In this document: positions 52,897 to 63,102 of the stretch, in pieces
Layout of the letters: every line of letters begins with the position of its first letter
Position numbering within the stretch: the first letter of the stretch is position 1
From: an uncultured Saprospiraceae bacterium
GTDB taxonomy: Bacteria > Bacteroidota > Bacteroidia > Chitinophagales > Saprospiraceae
DNA: 64,000 nucleotides
Reading direction: 5' to 3'
NCBI GenBank assembly: GCA_937995755.1
Contig: CALKJD010000018.1
Coordinates: forward strand, 27,593-91,592
Made by a program: the position numbers and the translations under genes
The notes under the pieces: model-generated
The model's database searches: none
Seen by the model: the letters and a program-made list of their open reading frames with translations, nothing else
Told to the model about the DNA's origin: nothing

Positions 52897-55314
52897 ATGA
52901 AATATTTATCCTTTTCTCTGAGTGCTATCGCAACGATATTGCTCACTTTATTTCTCAATGGAAACATATGGAATGGCACTACCCTTCCGCCTCTAGGCAA
53001 ATTACTCAACCCATTTTCTGGTATATGGCAAAATGGAGAACTCAGTAAAAAGCAGGACTATCAAATAACAAATAGTACAATCGAGAAAAGCATTGAAATC
53101 TTACTCGACAAAAGAGAAGTACCTCATATCTATGCCAAGTCGCTAACAGATGCCTTATTTGCTCAAGGATATATGGTAGCAAAACATAGATACTTCCAAA
53201 TGGATATGATGAGTAGAGCTTCTATTGGACGTGTGGCAGAAGTCGCTGGACCATCACGGCTATCATATGATATAGGACAACGTAGAAAAGGGATGAAGTA
53301 TGCGGTAGAGCAAGCTGAGGTAGGATGGAAAAAATTTTCAGAAAGTTATGCACTTGTAGAAAGCTATGTAAATGGTGTCAACTCTGCCCTAGAAGAAATG
53401 TCAGCCGCGGAATACCCTTTAGAATACAAACTGCTCAATATTATACCAGAACCATGGACCGTCCAAAAAACAATAACGATAGTCAAAATGATGGCTAATG
53501 ACTTAGCTGGAAGAGGAAGCGACATTCCTTCGACTAACATGCTACAAGTATTGGGAAATGACCTTTTCTTTAGTCTCTATGATGAACACGAAGATGTCGA
53601 AACACCAATTATACCTGACGAGTATCTTACTAAAGCTCCGAGTATGAGAGCAGATACGAATTGGGCCGCTATTAATAAAGACATCTACTACAAAACAGAT
53701 TTCAAAGCCCCCATAAAAGGTATAGGCAGCAACAACTGGGCGATAGCTGGAAAGAAAACAAAATCAGGCAATCCCATCTTTGTCAATGATCCTCATCTTA
53801 CACTATCTCTTCCTTCGATATGGTATGAAACACATCTTCAATATGATGACGTGAATGCGTATGGTGTAACTATACCAGGAATGCCTGGTCTTATGATGGG
53901 ATGGAATGATCATATCGCTTGGGGAGAAACAAACGTAGGACAAGACATTAAAGATTATTATGAAATAGAATGGACAGACGATTCGAAATCGCATTATATG
54001 CTTGATGGCAAACCAACGCCAACCAAAGTCGTAGTAGAGACGTACAAAGTAAAGGGAGCCGCTGACTATAGTGATACGTTACGCTATACCATACATGGAC
54101 CTGTAGTACACGAATCTCCTGATGGCGATAAGGATCTAGCGGTAAGATGGTTAGCACATGATGAACCAGAGACGCCAGAAATGATGACATTTATCAATGG
54201 CTTAGCAGCAACCACTTATGATGAATACCTCAAGGCTACTGATGTCTTCATTACTCCTGCGCAAAACTTTCTCGCCGCTAGCAAGTATGGAGATATTGGA
54301 TTGAGAATCAATGGGAAATTTCCAAAGAAAAGTAGCCAAGATGGACGATTTGTAAAGAAAGGAAATCGATCCGAATATTTGTGGAAAGATTATATTCCTA
54401 GAAGTGAAAATCCGCAAATGCAAAATCCAGATCGTGGTTGGATTGCATCCAGCAATCAAGTTTCTGCGAGCAGCAAATATCCGTATTATTTTACTGGCAG
54501 ATTTGAACATTATCGAAACAGAACCATCGATAGTTTGCTAACTCACATGGATAGTATTACTTCTGCTGACATGCAAGAAATGCAGCAAAATAGTCATGGA
54601 GACAAAGCGAAAGATTTACTTCCAAAGCTACTTGAAACTTATGCTTCAGATATGAAAAGTGAGGACGACTCAAGCTTCTTACTTGAACTTAAAGAATGGA
54701 AATATAATTACGATCCGGAGCTCGAAGCCCCTAGTTATTTTGAAGAGTGGTTTGATAATATATATCGCAATACATGGGACGAAATCTACACCTATGCAGA
54801 CGACATGCAAATTTTATATCCTAAATCTTGGAAAACGGTAGAGTACCTATTAAAAGAGCCTGATCATGTTTTCTTTGATATACAATCTACACCAGAAAGG
54901 GAGACTGCTTCTGATATTATTAAAATGTCATTTGCACAGATGAAAGTAACGATGCAGGCGCGTACTGAAGCTAAAAAGTCAAATGCTTGGAATGACTACA
55001 GCCCAATGCATATCTGGCACTTGCTAAGGATACCAGCCTTATCTCGTAAAAATGTGTTACATACTGGTAGTGGTGATGCGATCAACTCCAACATCAACAA
55101 CTTTGGACCTAGCTGGCGTATGGTCGTAGATCTTAATGACAAACCTCTTGGTTATGGAATCTATCCTGGAGGACAAAATGGAAATCCACTGAGCAACCAA
55201 TACGACAACAATATAGAAATGTGGGAACATGGTGAATATCACGAAGTCGATATATATAGTCCCAAAGAAACATGGAAAAGTAATGGTCTAACTATAAAAA
55301 TAAATGCGCAGTAA
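52897..55314 (+). CDS. Penicillin-acylase family (Ntn) hydrolase
   Basis: An 805-residue precursor. The N-terminus (residues 1-24) is a signal sequence or anchor. In this family the precursor is cut before a Ser that becomes the N-terminal nucleophile; S278 in KGIGSNNWAIAGKKT fits exactly, followed by PHLTLSLPSIWYETHLQ and GVTIPGMPGLMMGWNDHIAWGETN. Residues before 278 make the alpha subunit, the rest the beta subunit. Members cleave amide bonds of beta-lactams, acyl-homoserine lactones or other acyl amides; the substrate cannot be told. It overlaps the next gene by one base. Confidence 0.9.
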   Translation: MKYLSFSLSAIATILLTLFLNGNIWNGTTLPPLGKLLNPFSGIWQNGELSKKQDYQITNSTIEKSIEILLDKREVPHIYAKSLTDALFAQGYMVAKHRYFQMDMMSRASIGRVAEVAGPSRLSYDIGQRRKGMKYAVEQAEVGWKKFSESYALVESYVNGVNSALEEMSAAEYPLEYKLLNIIPEPWTVQKTITIVKMMANDLAGRGSDIPSTNMLQVLGNDLFFSLYDEHEDVETPIIPDEYLTKAPSMRADTNWAAINKDIYYKTDFKAPIKGIGSNNWAIAGKKTKSGNPIFVNDPHLTLSLPSIWYETHLQYDDVNAYGVTIPGMPGLMMGWNDHIAWGETNVGQDIKDYYEIEWTDDSKSHYMLDGKPTPTKVVVETYKVKGAADYSDTLRYTIHGPVVHESPDGDKDLAVRWLAHDEPETPEMMTFINGLAATTYDEYLKATDVFITPAQNFLAASKYGDIGLRINGKFPKKSSQDGRFVKKGNRSEYLWKDYIPRSENPQMQNPDRGWIASSNQVSASSKYPYYFTGRFEHYRNRTIDSLLTHMDSITSADMQEMQQNSHGDKAKDLLPKLLETYASDMKSEDDSSFLLELKEWKYNYDPELEAPSYFEEWFDNIYRNTWDEIYTYADDMQILYPKSWKTVEYLLKEPDHVFFDIQSTPERETASDIIKMSFAQMKVTMQARTEAKKSNAWNDYSPMHIWHLLRIPALSRKNVLHTGSGDAINSNINNFGPSWRMVVDLNDKPLGYGIYPGGQNGNPLSNQYDNNIEMWEHGEYHEVDIYSPKETWKSNGLTIKINAQ

Positions 55315-55652
55315 TGAAGTCAATTACTATCCTTTCAATAATAATAATTTTCGCGTCCCTCCTATTTCCGTGGTGGATCACTGTAGTTGCTAGCTTTATT
55401 TACATGGCTATAAGTCCAAGCAATACTTTGTGGAAATCAATTCGAATTTCGTTTCTATCTGGACTACTATCTTATTTGATTTTTACCATCTACACAAGTA
55501 TAGGTGTAGAGCGGAATCCTGCAAATCTAATAGGCGATCTATTTGGAGAACTCCCAAGTTGGTCGGCATATATAACCACTGCATTAATTGGTGGATTGGC
55601 TACAGCTTTTGGGGGAATCAGTGGACATTTAGGTAGCAAGATAATGAAGTAA
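55314..55652 (+). CDS. Small membrane protein (112 aa)
   Basis: A 112-residue protein with about four hydrophobic helices: residues 5-35, 45-65, and a pair near 85-105 separated by a Gly-rich turn (GGLATAFGGISG). Its start overlaps the acylase stop by one base (TAATG), so it is translationally coupled. The family is not recognised. It may be a partner of the acylase or simply an accessory membrane gene. Confidence 0.6.
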   Translation: MKSITILSIIIIFASLLFPWWITVVASFIYMAISPSNTLWKSIRISFLSGLLSYLIFTIYTSIGVERNPANLIGDLFGELPSWSAYITTALIGGLATAFGGISGHLGSKIMK

Positions 55653-55737
55653 ATATGATCATTTTTCTACACTTTATTAAGGCCAACTTGTAGATCAATA
55701 AAAGTGAATTGAATAGAAAATATATAAAACTTACATC

Positions 55738-56352
55738 TTATTTAAAATCTAAAACGTCTATACTTTTTTCACATTCTACTAAATCACCTGCGTCATTAGA
55801 TGCGATGACCACCGTACGTCCATTGATATGTTTTTGCAATAGAGAATGATACCAAGATATAGCATAACTATCTAAATAACTCGTAGGCTCATCCAATAAA
55901 AGCAAAGGTGTATCTGATAATATTGCAAGGCCTAATTGCAAGCGTTGTTGCATTCCTGAACTAAAGTCTTTAATGTATTTATTTTGATGTGCCGCTAGAT
56001 CAATAGTATCGACAAATTCTTCGTATGATTTTGTCTTCATTCGCTTAAACTTTGCCTGTATTTTATACATCTCTTCGATAGTATAATTATCAGTCAGAGA
56101 TAGATATGGCGCCACCCAACTTACCGACTTATATACGTCAGCAACTTTCACAATTTTGTTATCAAGGGAATGTTTTATTTTACCATCAGAAGGCGATAAA
56201 AAACCAGATAAAATTTTAATCAAGGTAGATTTCCCTGATCCATTAAGCCCATTGACACCTAATACAGAACCTGACAATATCTCGAGATCTAAGTCTCTTA
56301 ATATCCATTGATATCCGTATCGTTTAGATATTTTATTGAGCTCTATATGCAT
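55738..56352 (-). CDS. ABC transporter ATP-binding protein
   Basis: A 204-residue ATPase. Walker A GLNGSGKSTLIKIL, signature FSSGMQQRLQLGLAI and Walker B PLLLLDEPTSYLD are complete. The order and short length resemble heme-exporter-type (CcmA) and similar small ATPases, but no permease is near it. It starts 7 bases after lpxA on the same strand and belongs to the lpx transcription unit. A lipid A export role would be speculation. Confidence 0.82.
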   Translation of the reverse strand: MHIELNKISKRYGYQWILRDLDLEILSGSVLGVNGLNGSGKSTLIKILSGFLSPSDGKIKHSLDNKIVKVADVYKSVSWVAPYLSLTDNYTIEEMYKIQAKFKRMKTKSYEEFVDTIDLAAHQNKYIKDFSSGMQQRLQLGLAILSDTPLLLLDEPTSYLDSYAISWYHSLLQKHINGRTVVIASNDAGDLVECEKSIDVLDFK

Positions 56353-56359
56353 AGATGTA

Positions 56360-57151
56360 TTACGAAGTCTGTCTAAATCCCTTCATTACTCCTCTATCAG
56401 AATCAGCTAAGAATGAAAGTATTTTTTCTCTTTCAGGAGAAGCTTTTATAGTGGCTTCAATAGTACGAAGTGCTTGACGTGTATTGTATCCTTTTACAAA
56501 TAAAATCCGATAGATATCTTGGATGTGATTGATTTGCTTATTAGAGAATCCTCTTCTACGTAGTCCAATAGAATTTACTCCAGCATATGATAATGGCTCT
56601 CTTGCTGCCTTTACAAATGGGGGCACATCTTTTCTGACTAATGATCCTCCACCAATCATTGAATGGTCACCTATTTTCACAAATTGGTGTACAGCAGAAA
56701 TACCACCAATCACAACATTTTTACCTATCTCTACGTGACCCGCTAGATTGACACTATTGGCTAAAATCGTTTTTTCTCCAATGATACAATCATGAGCCAC
56801 GTGTACATACGCCATTAAGAGACAGTTGTCCATAATGTGCGTTTTGTAATTAGCACTCGTACCTCTATTGATTGTAGCGTACTCGCGGATGATCACATTA
56901 TTACCTATTTCTAGAATAGAATCTTCTCCTTCGTACTTTAGATCTTGCGGTTCTGCACCAACTACAGCTCCAGGAAATATTTTACAATTGTTACCAATCT
57001 TAGTTCCCCTCAGTACTACAGCATTAGGTCCTATCCAGGTCCCTTCTCCTATTTCTACATCAGCTTCAATGGTAGCAAAAGCTTCCACAGTTACCTTCTT
57101 ACCTAGTTTTGCCTTAGGGTGTATATTGGCTAGTTTATGATGATTTTCCAT
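56360..57151 (-). CDS. lpxA: UDP-N-acetylglucosamine acyltransferase
   Basis: LpxA transfers the first acyl chain in lipid A biosynthesis (263 residues, normal). The left-handed beta-helix is visible as hexapeptide repeats (IHPKAKLGKKVTVEAFATIEADVEIGEG), with the catalytic His in VHVAHDCIIGEKTILANSVNLAGHVEIGKNVVIGG. The C-terminal helical part is SIGLRRRGFSNKQINHIQDIY. It is 8 bases from lpxC-fabZ and 7 bases from the ABC gene. Confidence 0.95.
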   Translation of the reverse strand: MENHHKLANIHPKAKLGKKVTVEAFATIEADVEIGEGTWIGPNAVVLRGTKIGNNCKIFPGAVVGAEPQDLKYEGEDSILEIGNNVIIREYATINRGTSANYKTHIMDNCLLMAYVHVAHDCIIGEKTILANSVNLAGHVEIGKNVVIGGISAVHQFVKIGDHSMIGGGSLVRKDVPPFVKAAREPLSYAGVNSIGLRRRGFSNKQINHIQDIYRILFVKGYNTRQALRTIEATIKASPEREKILSFLADSDRGVMKGFRQTS

Positions 57152-57159
57152 GTGCTTTT

Positions 57160-58551
57160 TTATTTTGTTCGCTTTACTACTTGAGCTGTCAATTCTCCTT
57201 CAGATACTATTTTATCACCCACATAAGCCGTTCCTTTCATTTGGATGATACCTCTACGGATTGGACTCATGAGTTCCATCTTCAGTAATAGTGTATCTCC
57301 AGGAACTACTTTAGACTTAAACTTAACGTTGTCCATCTTAAGGAAGTATGTATCCCATTCTTCTTCGGCGCCCATACTATTAATTGCCAATATTCCTCCT
57401 GTCTGCGCTAGCGCTTCCATTTGCAATACTCCAGGGAACACTGCATTACCCGGAAAGTGGCCTTGAAAACAAGCTTCATTAGCTGTAACGTTTTTAATTC
57501 CAACTATGAGTTCGTCCGTACAAGAAATAATTTTATCAATCATCAAGAAAGGATACCTATGCGGTAGCATGGCTTGAACTTGTTCTGTATCGAATACTGG
57601 TGTAGCTGTAGGATCGTAAGTGGGTCTACCTTTCAATTTACGCTGTGCTTGCCAATGCTTTTTAAGCAATTTCGCAAATTCTATATTGGCTTTATGTCCT
57701 GGCTTAGTGGCTACTATTCTTCCTTTGATAGGATGACCAATTAAGCTTAAATCTCCAATGACATCTAATAACTTATGTCTAGCAGGTTCATTGGTAAATC
57801 TAAGATTAGAAGTATTCAGCACTCCTGCTTCGTCTACAGTCAACTCTCCTTTACCTAATTTACTAGATAGTGAAGCCAGTTTTTCTGGACTTAATTTTTC
57901 ATTAGCGATGATCACTGCATTGTCCAAGTCACCACCTTTTATTAAACCTTGGTCAAATAAAGCTTCTAACTCGTGTAAAAAAGCAAATGTCCTCGCTGGA
58001 GCGATATCTTTGGCATAAGAGTCATCAAATCCAAAATCTGCATATTGCTGACCTAGATAATCTGAATTAAAGTCAATAAGTGTCGTAATTTCAAAGAAAT
58101 CAGATGGTAATGCGATCAGTTCTGCACCTGTTTCTTCATCTTTATAAGTAATCATCTCATTGATCACGAGATAATCTCTGTCTTTTTCAGTGTCAATCAC
58201 TTCTGCAGCCACTAATGCATCATAAAACATGATAGCACTACCGTCCATAATAGGCATCTCTGGCCCATCTAGCGTGATATGAAGATCATCTATCCCTAAA
58301 GAATGTACCGCAGATAACAAGTGCTCAACTGTAGCTACTTCTACTTCTCCTTTCCTCAGCGTAGTGCCTCTATTAGTAGCTATTACATTACTAACGTCTG
58401 CCGCTAGAGCGGTATCATCATCTATATCTGATCTATAGAATTTAATGCCTGCACCGGCATCAGCACCTTTTAAGGTCACATTGACCATGGCTCCTGTATG
58501 CAATCCCACTCCACTTAGGGTTGCCGTATTTTTGATTGTCTTTCTTTTCAT
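57160..58551 (-). CDS. lpxC: Bifunctional LpxC deacetylase / FabZ dehydratase
   Basis: A 463-residue fusion of LpxC (residues 1 to about 310) and FabZ (about 320-463). LpxC shows TVEHLLSAVHSLG with a zinc His, HKLLDVIGDLSLIGHPIKG with the second His and Asp ligands, and DNAVIIANEKL. FabZ shows LPHRYPFLMIDKIISC, the catalytic His, and GHFPGNAVFPGVLQMEALAQ with the Glu. The fusion of UDP-acyl-GlcNAc deacetylase with 3-hydroxyacyl-ACP dehydratase is established in Bacteroidota. It is followed by lpxA and the ABC gene, and it has its own promoter element. Confidence 0.95.
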   Translation of the reverse strand: MKRKTIKNTATLSGVGLHTGAMVNVTLKGADAGAGIKFYRSDIDDDTALAADVSNVIATNRGTTLRKGEVEVATVEHLLSAVHSLGIDDLHITLDGPEMPIMDGSAIMFYDALVAAEVIDTEKDRDYLVINEMITYKDEETGAELIALPSDFFEITTLIDFNSDYLGQQYADFGFDDSYAKDIAPARTFAFLHELEALFDQGLIKGGDLDNAVIIANEKLSPEKLASLSSKLGKGELTVDEAGVLNTSNLRFTNEPARHKLLDVIGDLSLIGHPIKGRIVATKPGHKANIEFAKLLKKHWQAQRKLKGRPTYDPTATPVFDTEQVQAMLPHRYPFLMIDKIISCTDELIVGIKNVTANEACFQGHFPGNAVFPGVLQMEALAQTGGILAINSMGAEEEWDTYFLKMDNVKFKSKVVPGDTLLLKMELMSPIRRGIIQMKGTAYVGDKIVSEGELTAQVVKRTK

Positions 58552-58588
58552 ATGGATGACTATTAGGGTATCAATCTTTAATTAAGGG

Positions 58589-58596
58589 CAAAGGTA
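58589..58596 (-). promoter_or_regulatory. -7 promoter element upstream of lpxC-fabZ
   Basis: The minus strand reads TACCTTTGCC, an exact TAnnTTTG match with trailing C, 37 bases before the ATG at 58551. It would drive lpxC-fabZ, lpxA and the ABC gene. Confidence 0.5.
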
Positions 58597-58675
58597 TCGC
58601 TTTAGATCGAAAGTGCGTAATTACGGATAACTAGTCTTTAGGAAATACGAGTGTAATGTGTATCTACATATATAC

Positions 58676-58699
58676 TGAATGATGCTTCAATATCATTCA
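58676..58699 (-). terminator. Possible terminator at the end of the D-2-hydroxyacid dehydrogenase gene
   Basis: TGAATGAT / ATCATTCA, an 8-base perfect stem with an 8-base loop directly after the stop codon, with AT-rich sequence but no long T run afterwards. Confidence 0.35.
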
Positions 58700-59644
58700 C
58701 TAAGCCAAACGCCCCTTTCCTGTCTCTTTGTAACTGTGAATAGCCTCTGCCATCAGATTCATCAGCTTAGTCCTTGCGGCGAATCCAGCCCAAGCTTGGT
58801 GTGGTGTGATATGGCAATTGGGCAAGCCTATCAACGGATTCTCATCTGAAGGTGGCTCTTGGCTCAGTACATCTATTAAAGCGGTAAATTGCGGATTCTC
58901 TTGTAAGTGCTGTGCTAACTCCGATTCTTGGATGTGTCCACCCCTTGCGGTATTGATCAAAATAGCATCCGCCTTCATTTTAGACAAGGCTTCTGTATTG
59001 ATCATATGCTCAGTGTCTTCATTGAGAGGCAAATGTAAGGTCAGAACGTCAACTGTAGCAAGTAATTCATGCCAAGGCATATAGTGTACGCCATCTATGC
59101 GATTCGACGATTTATTCCAAGTGTAGACTTCGCATCCGAAGGCTAAAAATACCTTCAGTACTTGCTGACCGATATTTCCTAAACCTATGATACCGATCTT
59201 CTTTTGATTGAGTGCAGAAATGGGATGATCAAAAAATGTAAAATCATCACAAGCAGTCCATCTTCCATTGGCTACATCTTTTTCATACTTAGCCGCATTA
59301 CTCAAATGAGAAAGCAAAACCGAAAACACATGTTGCGTCACTGATTCACTGCTATAGCCGGCGATATTACTTACTGAGATTCCCAATTCTTTACATGCAT
59401 CTACATTTACATTATCATAGCCAGTAGCTGATATGACGACAAGCTTAAGATTAGGCAATTGAGATAGTCTCTCTGAAGTCAATTTTACCTTATTAGTAAT
59501 GATAACATCGGCATGCTTAGCTCTAGAGACAATCTCCTCGCTGGGGGTCCTATCATATATAGTAAGTGATCCCAATGCTTCTATAGGTGACCATGAGAGA
59601 TCACCAGGATTCATAGCAAATCCATCAAGTGCGATTATATTCAT
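58700..59644 (-). CDS. D-2-hydroxyacid dehydrogenase
   Basis: A 314-residue NAD(P)-dependent oxidoreductase. The Rossmann motif GIIGLGNIGQQV is at about residue 150; the N-terminal catalytic region includes VVISATGYDNVNVDACKELGI, the catalytic Arg lies in INTARGGHIQ, and DVLSQEPP supplies the Glu and HITPHQAWAG the catalytic His. The family reduces 2-ketoacids or hydroxypyruvate to D-2-hydroxyacids; the specific substrate is not fixed by sequence. Confidence 0.9.
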   Translation of the reverse strand: MNIIALDGFAMNPGDLSWSPIEALGSLTIYDRTPSEEIVSRAKHADVIITNKVKLTSERLSQLPNLKLVVISATGYDNVNVDACKELGISVSNIAGYSSESVTQHVFSVLLSHLSNAAKYEKDVANGRWTACDDFTFFDHPISALNQKKIGIIGLGNIGQQVLKVFLAFGCEVYTWNKSSNRIDGVHYMPWHELLATVDVLTLHLPLNEDTEHMINTEALSKMKADAILINTARGGHIQESELAQHLQENPQFTALIDVLSQEPPSDENPLIGLPNCHITPHQAWAGFAARTKLMNLMAEAIHSYKETGKGRLA

Positions 59645-59715
59645 AGCATGAAGATAGTATGCAATCTCTACATTCGGTAAATTATATACCTATGATACTC
59701 ATAAGATGAAATGAA

Positions 59716-60615
59716 CTATTTACTATTCAAGGCCCAGTCGTATTCGATGTATCCTACTTTTGCACTATTATTGATCGTAGTCTTACTATATTTATTGAGA
59801 TAGCTTACGATATCTGTTGGAAAGTCTTTAGCGTACCATTCGAAGATTTTACTAATCTGTACTGATCCAACCGAGATCTTATTGTAGCCAGAATTATTGA
59901 TAAATGCTGTAGCTCTAGCGTCTAAGTTAGATTGAACATTAGCTGCAGTCCAAGCTTTATTGAGTATTGGTGGACAAGACATCGCCGCACAGTTTACCGC
60001 GAAATGAATACGTGGCTCGTTAAATTTCGCTCTAATCTTATTATTCTCTATATCGTTAAGTGAAAGTGTCTCTCCACCCATTTTAATCCATTTCTGATCA
60101 AAGGCTTTACCACCATATAGGTCCATTATACTAGCGACAGGATAATTATCTACGATGAGTTTTATCGTGTTCGCATTATAGGCATTGATCCAAAAAGCCA
60201 ATCGCTCATTCTTACTAGCGCTAGATGAAGGTACATTTTGCGAAAGGTAACCAAGGTAATTATCCAAGGTTGCAACTTTAGATTTGATGGCAGCGTAATC
60301 TACCAAACCAGCATTACTTACATGGGCACTCAACAGAGCATTAAACGCTGAATGGTCTATAGCTACAGTAGTCTTTTTATCTATAGGATCAGCTATTGTC
60401 TCTTCCGCCATTGAAGTTGGTTTATTGAGTTCTGAATTATCTACTAATGACTTCGAAGCGGTAGTAGATTGAGCAGTAGCTGCATCATTCAAAACTGGTG
60501 AAGTCGTCTTAGTTTCATAATAACCATAATCTTCACTTTTCTGATTTCCATCCATTGCAGAAATAGCTCCGATCGTCATTACCATTATGGCTATCATTGA
60601 TTTTATAATCTTCAT
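59716..60615 (-). CDS. DUF547 domain protein, secreted
   Basis: A 299-residue protein with a signal peptide at residues 1-18 (IMVMTIGAISA). A low-complexity Thr/Ser-rich linker (about 30-85) is followed by DUF547: ERLAFWINAYNANTIKLIVDNYPV, HFAVNCAAMSCPPIL, and a C-terminal segment ISKIFEWYAKDFP. The function is unknown. It is 71 bases from the D-2-hydroxyacid dehydrogenase gene on the same strand and 133 bases from the TonB receptor. Confidence 0.85.
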   Translation of the reverse strand: MKIIKSMIAIMVMTIGAISAMDGNQKSEDYGYYETKTTSPVLNDAATAQSTTASKSLVDNSELNKPTSMAEETIADPIDKKTTVAIDHSAFNALLSAHVSNAGLVDYAAIKSKVATLDNYLGYLSQNVPSSSASKNERLAFWINAYNANTIKLIVDNYPVASIMDLYGGKAFDQKWIKMGGETLSLNDIENNKIRAKFNEPRIHFAVNCAAMSCPPILNKAWTAANVQSNLDARATAFINNSGYNKISVGSVQISKIFEWYAKDFPTDIVSYLNKYSKTTINNSAKVGYIEYDWALNSK

Positions 60616-60748
60616 TTATCTTTTCGTTTTACTTTCTTTATTAGCAATATTACAATGTTATAATTGCGTCGGCAACCAATTTGTTCAGTATCAAAGAGGC
60701 TAGCACTGCCAAAAGTCCGCTATCGACCTTCTAATGCTTAAGATTCTC

Positions 60749-63007
60749 TTAATTATTTATTCGATAATCGAGTCGTAAAGTCATACTTCTTGGTGCTTCC
60801 AACTTTCCAGGTCTCTGGGTATATTCCACATTTGTAAGGTTATCTACTAGGAATGAGAGTTTGAGTGTTTTCCATTCATAACTTGCTCTTAAGTTGAGAA
60901 TATTATAGCCTTGATCGTTGAGATTTCTATAGGCGCCAATTTGCGGTAAGCCCAACAATTCGAAGGGTTTATCTATAGCCTCTACATGACTAGTACGATT
61001 ATATGCCATGCCCAGTGCAGCGCCTTCAAATGAAGCTTCTATATCCAATTTCATATTATGCTTTGTTCTGTACTTCAGTATATTTTCTGAAGAAGAAGAG
61101 GACAAGGCTACTACATCATCAAAATCATCGTAAGTAGGATTGATATAAGTATATCCTCCAAAAAAGCGAATCGGAATTGAACCCAATTCTGCCTGCCCAA
61201 CTAAAGATAATTCGAAGCCTTGGATAGTCGTGTTTCCTATATTCTGAGATTGAAATCCTAAAGATGGCTGCGTCACTAATGTAAATTCTGTCATATCTTG
61301 ATAACGTTGATAGAATATTGATCCGTCTATATACCCTTCTATACCGAATACCCTCACTCCTTGCTTTGCACCTATTTCGGCTGTCCACCCTTTCTCTGGC
61401 TTGAGTTCAGGATTAGGATATATATTGAAACTCGAAAATGAGGTTACTATGAAACGCTCTGTTATCGTAGGAAATCTATACCCTTGACCAAACGAAGCTC
61501 TCAGACTAGAATATTCCGCCAGTTTATAATTGAGTCCTAATCTCGAGATCACTTCACCATCAGATACTTTTCCATCAGGAATATTAAAGCCACCAAAAGA
61601 CTCAGGACTTTGCTGTTCATTATATTCGTAACGCAGTCCAGCCGTAATGCCTAGACTACCAATTGTTTTTTCTACTTGTCCGTATACCGCATTATTCTTA
61701 GCTACAAATGTGGTATCACCAAACAACTCTGAATCACTAGATCCAGACATCAAAGCCACTCCACCGACAAACCTGATTTCAGCTGGCAACGTCGTCTGAT
61801 ATTGATACTCACCGAAATACGTATTGGAGGTATTTCCTTGATCATTATTATTGTTATTATCTACTCTCGAATATCTAGAACGAAGCGTATGGATGTCTCC
61901 ATTAGCTGTAAAAAACTTTAGACTAGGATCTATGTAATAACGCATACTATTACTGCTAGTAATGGAATTAGTAAATGGCGTATAAATTCCTTTTCCAGCA
62001 TCATTCCAAATAAAGAAACTTGCATTATCAATCTTATTATATACAGAACTCAAACTAAATAGCCATTGATCATTCATTCTATAGCTACTTGTAAATCCCA
62101 TACGATATCGATCTTCATAAGTATCTTTATTCCAGCTATCTAGTTTACGATATAGTCCATGCACCATTACATCTACATCACCAAATTTGCGTGCGTGCAT
62201 TCCTGTGACTTGCTTTCCACTTGGTCGATTATCATCATCATACCATTTTCTGCCATACTCCTTTGGGTCACTAGGATCACTATAGGTAGTTGCCGATACT
62301 GACAATTCGGTACGAGGTTTTATACCAGGTTTTATTCTTCGAAGGTTGATAATTCCATTGAGAGCTGATGAGCCATACAACGATGAAGCGGCACCTTTAA
62401 CTATCTCAATCTGCTCGGTGGCCTCTATAGGTAGATCATTCCAGTTGGGGAATCCGGCATCAACTTGTAGCGCAGGCATATCATCTACTAAGAGCAATAC
62501 CCTACTACCTGCACCATACGAAAATCCTGATCCACCTCTGATATTCGCTTGTCCATCGACCATTTGTACGCCAGGCACTTTGTCCAATACATCCTCTGCT
62601 GAAGAAGCATTAGTACTAGATATATAATCAGATTGCAACACTTCTATCGATACTGTAGACTCACTAACTCGCTGCTCGTATTTACTAGCGGTCACCGTCA
62701 TTTGATCTAGAATAGTGGATGTAGGAGACAGCTTAAATAATTCATCGCTGACATTAAATCTATGGACAAATACTTGTGTAGTATACCCAATATAACTCAC
62801 GGTTACTTTAAGTTCTTTAGCTTCAGTTCTGATTATATATTTACCCTCCGTATCAGTAATGGTATTTCCTCCTACAAAGCTAACATTTGCTCCGATTAGC
62901 GTTTCTTGGGTTAGCGCATCTACGATGGTTCCCTTTAAGTATCTGTCTTGTGCATTGACAATAACTATCGATAAGATCACAAATAGAAATGAATGGATTA
63001 GTTTCAT
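60749..63007 (-). CDS. TonB-dependent outer membrane receptor
   Basis: A 752-residue outer-membrane transporter. Signal peptide at residues 1-19. An N-terminal carboxypeptidase-regulatory-like domain (LKGTIVDALTQETLIGANVSF.. GYTTQVFV) is typical of Bacteroidota receptors. The plug follows: VSESTVSIEVLQSDYI, EDVLDKVPGVQM, IRGGSGFSYGAGSRVLLLVDDMP, EIVKGAASSLYGSSALNGIINLRR. The 22-strand barrel fills the rest and ends with TLRLDYRINN. It is shorter than SusC-type proteins and has no SusD partner, so a metal chelate or vitamin is more likely than a polysaccharide. Confidence 0.92.
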   Translation of the reverse strand: MKLIHSFLFVILSIVIVNAQDRYLKGTIVDALTQETLIGANVSFVGGNTITDTEGKYIIRTEAKELKVTVSYIGYTTQVFVHRFNVSDELFKLSPTSTILDQMTVTASKYEQRVSESTVSIEVLQSDYISSTNASSAEDVLDKVPGVQMVDGQANIRGGSGFSYGAGSRVLLLVDDMPALQVDAGFPNWNDLPIEATEQIEIVKGAASSLYGSSALNGIINLRRIKPGIKPRTELSVSATTYSDPSDPKEYGRKWYDDDNRPSGKQVTGMHARKFGDVDVMVHGLYRKLDSWNKDTYEDRYRMGFTSSYRMNDQWLFSLSSVYNKIDNASFFIWNDAGKGIYTPFTNSITSSNSMRYYIDPSLKFFTANGDIHTLRSRYSRVDNNNNNDQGNTSNTYFGEYQYQTTLPAEIRFVGGVALMSGSSDSELFGDTTFVAKNNAVYGQVEKTIGSLGITAGLRYEYNEQQSPESFGGFNIPDGKVSDGEVISRLGLNYKLAEYSSLRASFGQGYRFPTITERFIVTSFSSFNIYPNPELKPEKGWTAEIGAKQGVRVFGIEGYIDGSIFYQRYQDMTEFTLVTQPSLGFQSQNIGNTTIQGFELSLVGQAELGSIPIRFFGGYTYINPTYDDFDDVVALSSSSSENILKYRTKHNMKLDIEASFEGAALGMAYNRTSHVEAIDKPFELLGLPQIGAYRNLNDQGYNILNLRASYEWKTLKLSFLVDNLTNVEYTQRPGKLEAPRSMTLRLDYRINN

Positions 63008-63102
63008 GGGATTGAGTTGTTATTCAGCTAAGATAAACATTTACTTCTAGATTGATCGCTCCGATAAGTGATACTATAAACCTCAATCTTTACTTATATG
63101 AT

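Noticed and set aside
55670..55706. CACTTTATT...AATAAAAGTG as a terminator between the convergent genes at 55652 and 55738
   Set aside because: The stem has a bulge, few G-C pairs and a long loop, so it is too weak to support.
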